Under the pieces are notes generated by a model. It was not told the origin of the DNA, did not search any database, and saw only the letters and a program-made list of their open reading frames with translations. The position numbers and the translations under genes were made by a program. From contig SKJK01000222.1 in the NCBI GenBank assembly GCA_007121995.1, positions 1 to 5,061 of the forward strand: a stretch of 5,061 nucleotides of DNA, written 5' to 3'. The number at the start of each line of letters is the position of its first letter. The first letter of the stretch is position 1. Source of the stretch: Desulfobulbaceae bacterium (GTDB lineage Bacteria; Desulfobacterota; Desulfobulbia; Desulfobulbales; Desulfobulbaceae). Below are positions 4,906 through 5,061 of this stretch, one piece after another.

Positions 4906-5061
4906 CCGCCGGCTTTCCACAAACGACTGCCTCCCCTTATGTATGCTGTCCGGTAGCTGGGAACCAAGTACCTTTATTCCATCCGACCACAGTCCGCATC
5001 ACCACCCTTGAGCTTATATAGTCCATGCCTAAGGGCCGGTAGCACAGCCTCCAGATTCTCA
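4906..5061. other. Gene-free stretch after purM, with possible RNA folding
   Basis: No convincing coding frame, tRNA or clear intrinsic terminator is visible; the only hairpin at the purM end (AGCC/GGCT around 4907) is four pairs with no T-run. CCGGTAGC occurs twice (4950-4957 and 5036-5043). GCTGTCCGG (4945-4953) can pair with CCGG (5036-5039) and ACAGC (5044-5048) across a four-base bulge. Between them CCCTT/AAGGG (5005-5009 with 5031-5035) and GGAA/TTCC (4960-4963 with 4977-4980) can form. This would be a small branched structure, but each helix is short. The window ends here, so a gene or RNA continuing to the right cannot be judged. Confidence 0.25.

Noticed and set aside
4906..5061. 6S RNA, SRP RNA, tRNA or cobalamin riboswitch after purM
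   Set aside because: GC-rich CCGGTAGC copies suggested a known RNA, but there is no long rod-like stem, tRNA T-loop signature, SRP apical motif or B12-box, so no family name is justified.

Overview
The window looks like ordinary chromosomal DNA of a Gram-negative bacterium. An SH3/C-terminal-anchor protein of the YgiM type, a DUF2065 (YjeT-type) membrane peptide and a membrane-anchored HtrA protease all point to a proteobacterial-style envelope. The mix of families and the frequent TTG starts suggest a deltaproteobacterium (Desulfobacterota, perhaps a Desulfobulbales relative). That placement is inference from protein character, not from a marker gene. No mobile element, CRISPR array, tRNA or rRNA is visible.

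Layout. Positions 3-206 hold the probable 3' end of an unrecognised gene that overlaps the next start by 7 bases. Rightward genes follow: a CNNM/CorC-like protein with a DUF21 membrane domain and a CBS pair (200-1234, TTG start), then an exported SH3-domain protein with a coiled coil and C-terminal membrane anchor (1310-1996). A strong intrinsic terminator (2013-2062) ends this unit, and its T-tract runs into the stop codon of the convergent protease gene. The leftward genes are the single-PDZ HtrA/Deg-type protease (2061-3173) and, upstream of it, a 66-residue DUF2065 protein (3452-3652). They are separated by about 280 bases that hold a possible terminator, a possible promoter and a small inverted-repeat structure. 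purM (3844-4905, rightward) diverges from the DUF2065 gene across a 191-base region. That region contains a perfect 9-base inverted repeat with a TTGACA in each arm, read as face-to-face promoters. The last 156 bases have no convincing gene.

How the genes fit together. Four of the five recognised genes act at the cytoplasmic membrane or in the periplasm: the CBS-regulated membrane protein, the SH3 anchor protein, the HtrA quality-control protease and the small DUF2065 membrane protein. purM is a housekeeping enzyme of de novo purine synthesis and is functionally separate, linked only by the shared divergent control region. I found no persuasive evidence of an undescribed system. The most notable signals are the architecture of the purM/DUF2065 control region, the start-site choice and possible heat-shock-like promoter of the protease, and possible structured RNAs at 3367-3409 and 4945-5048.
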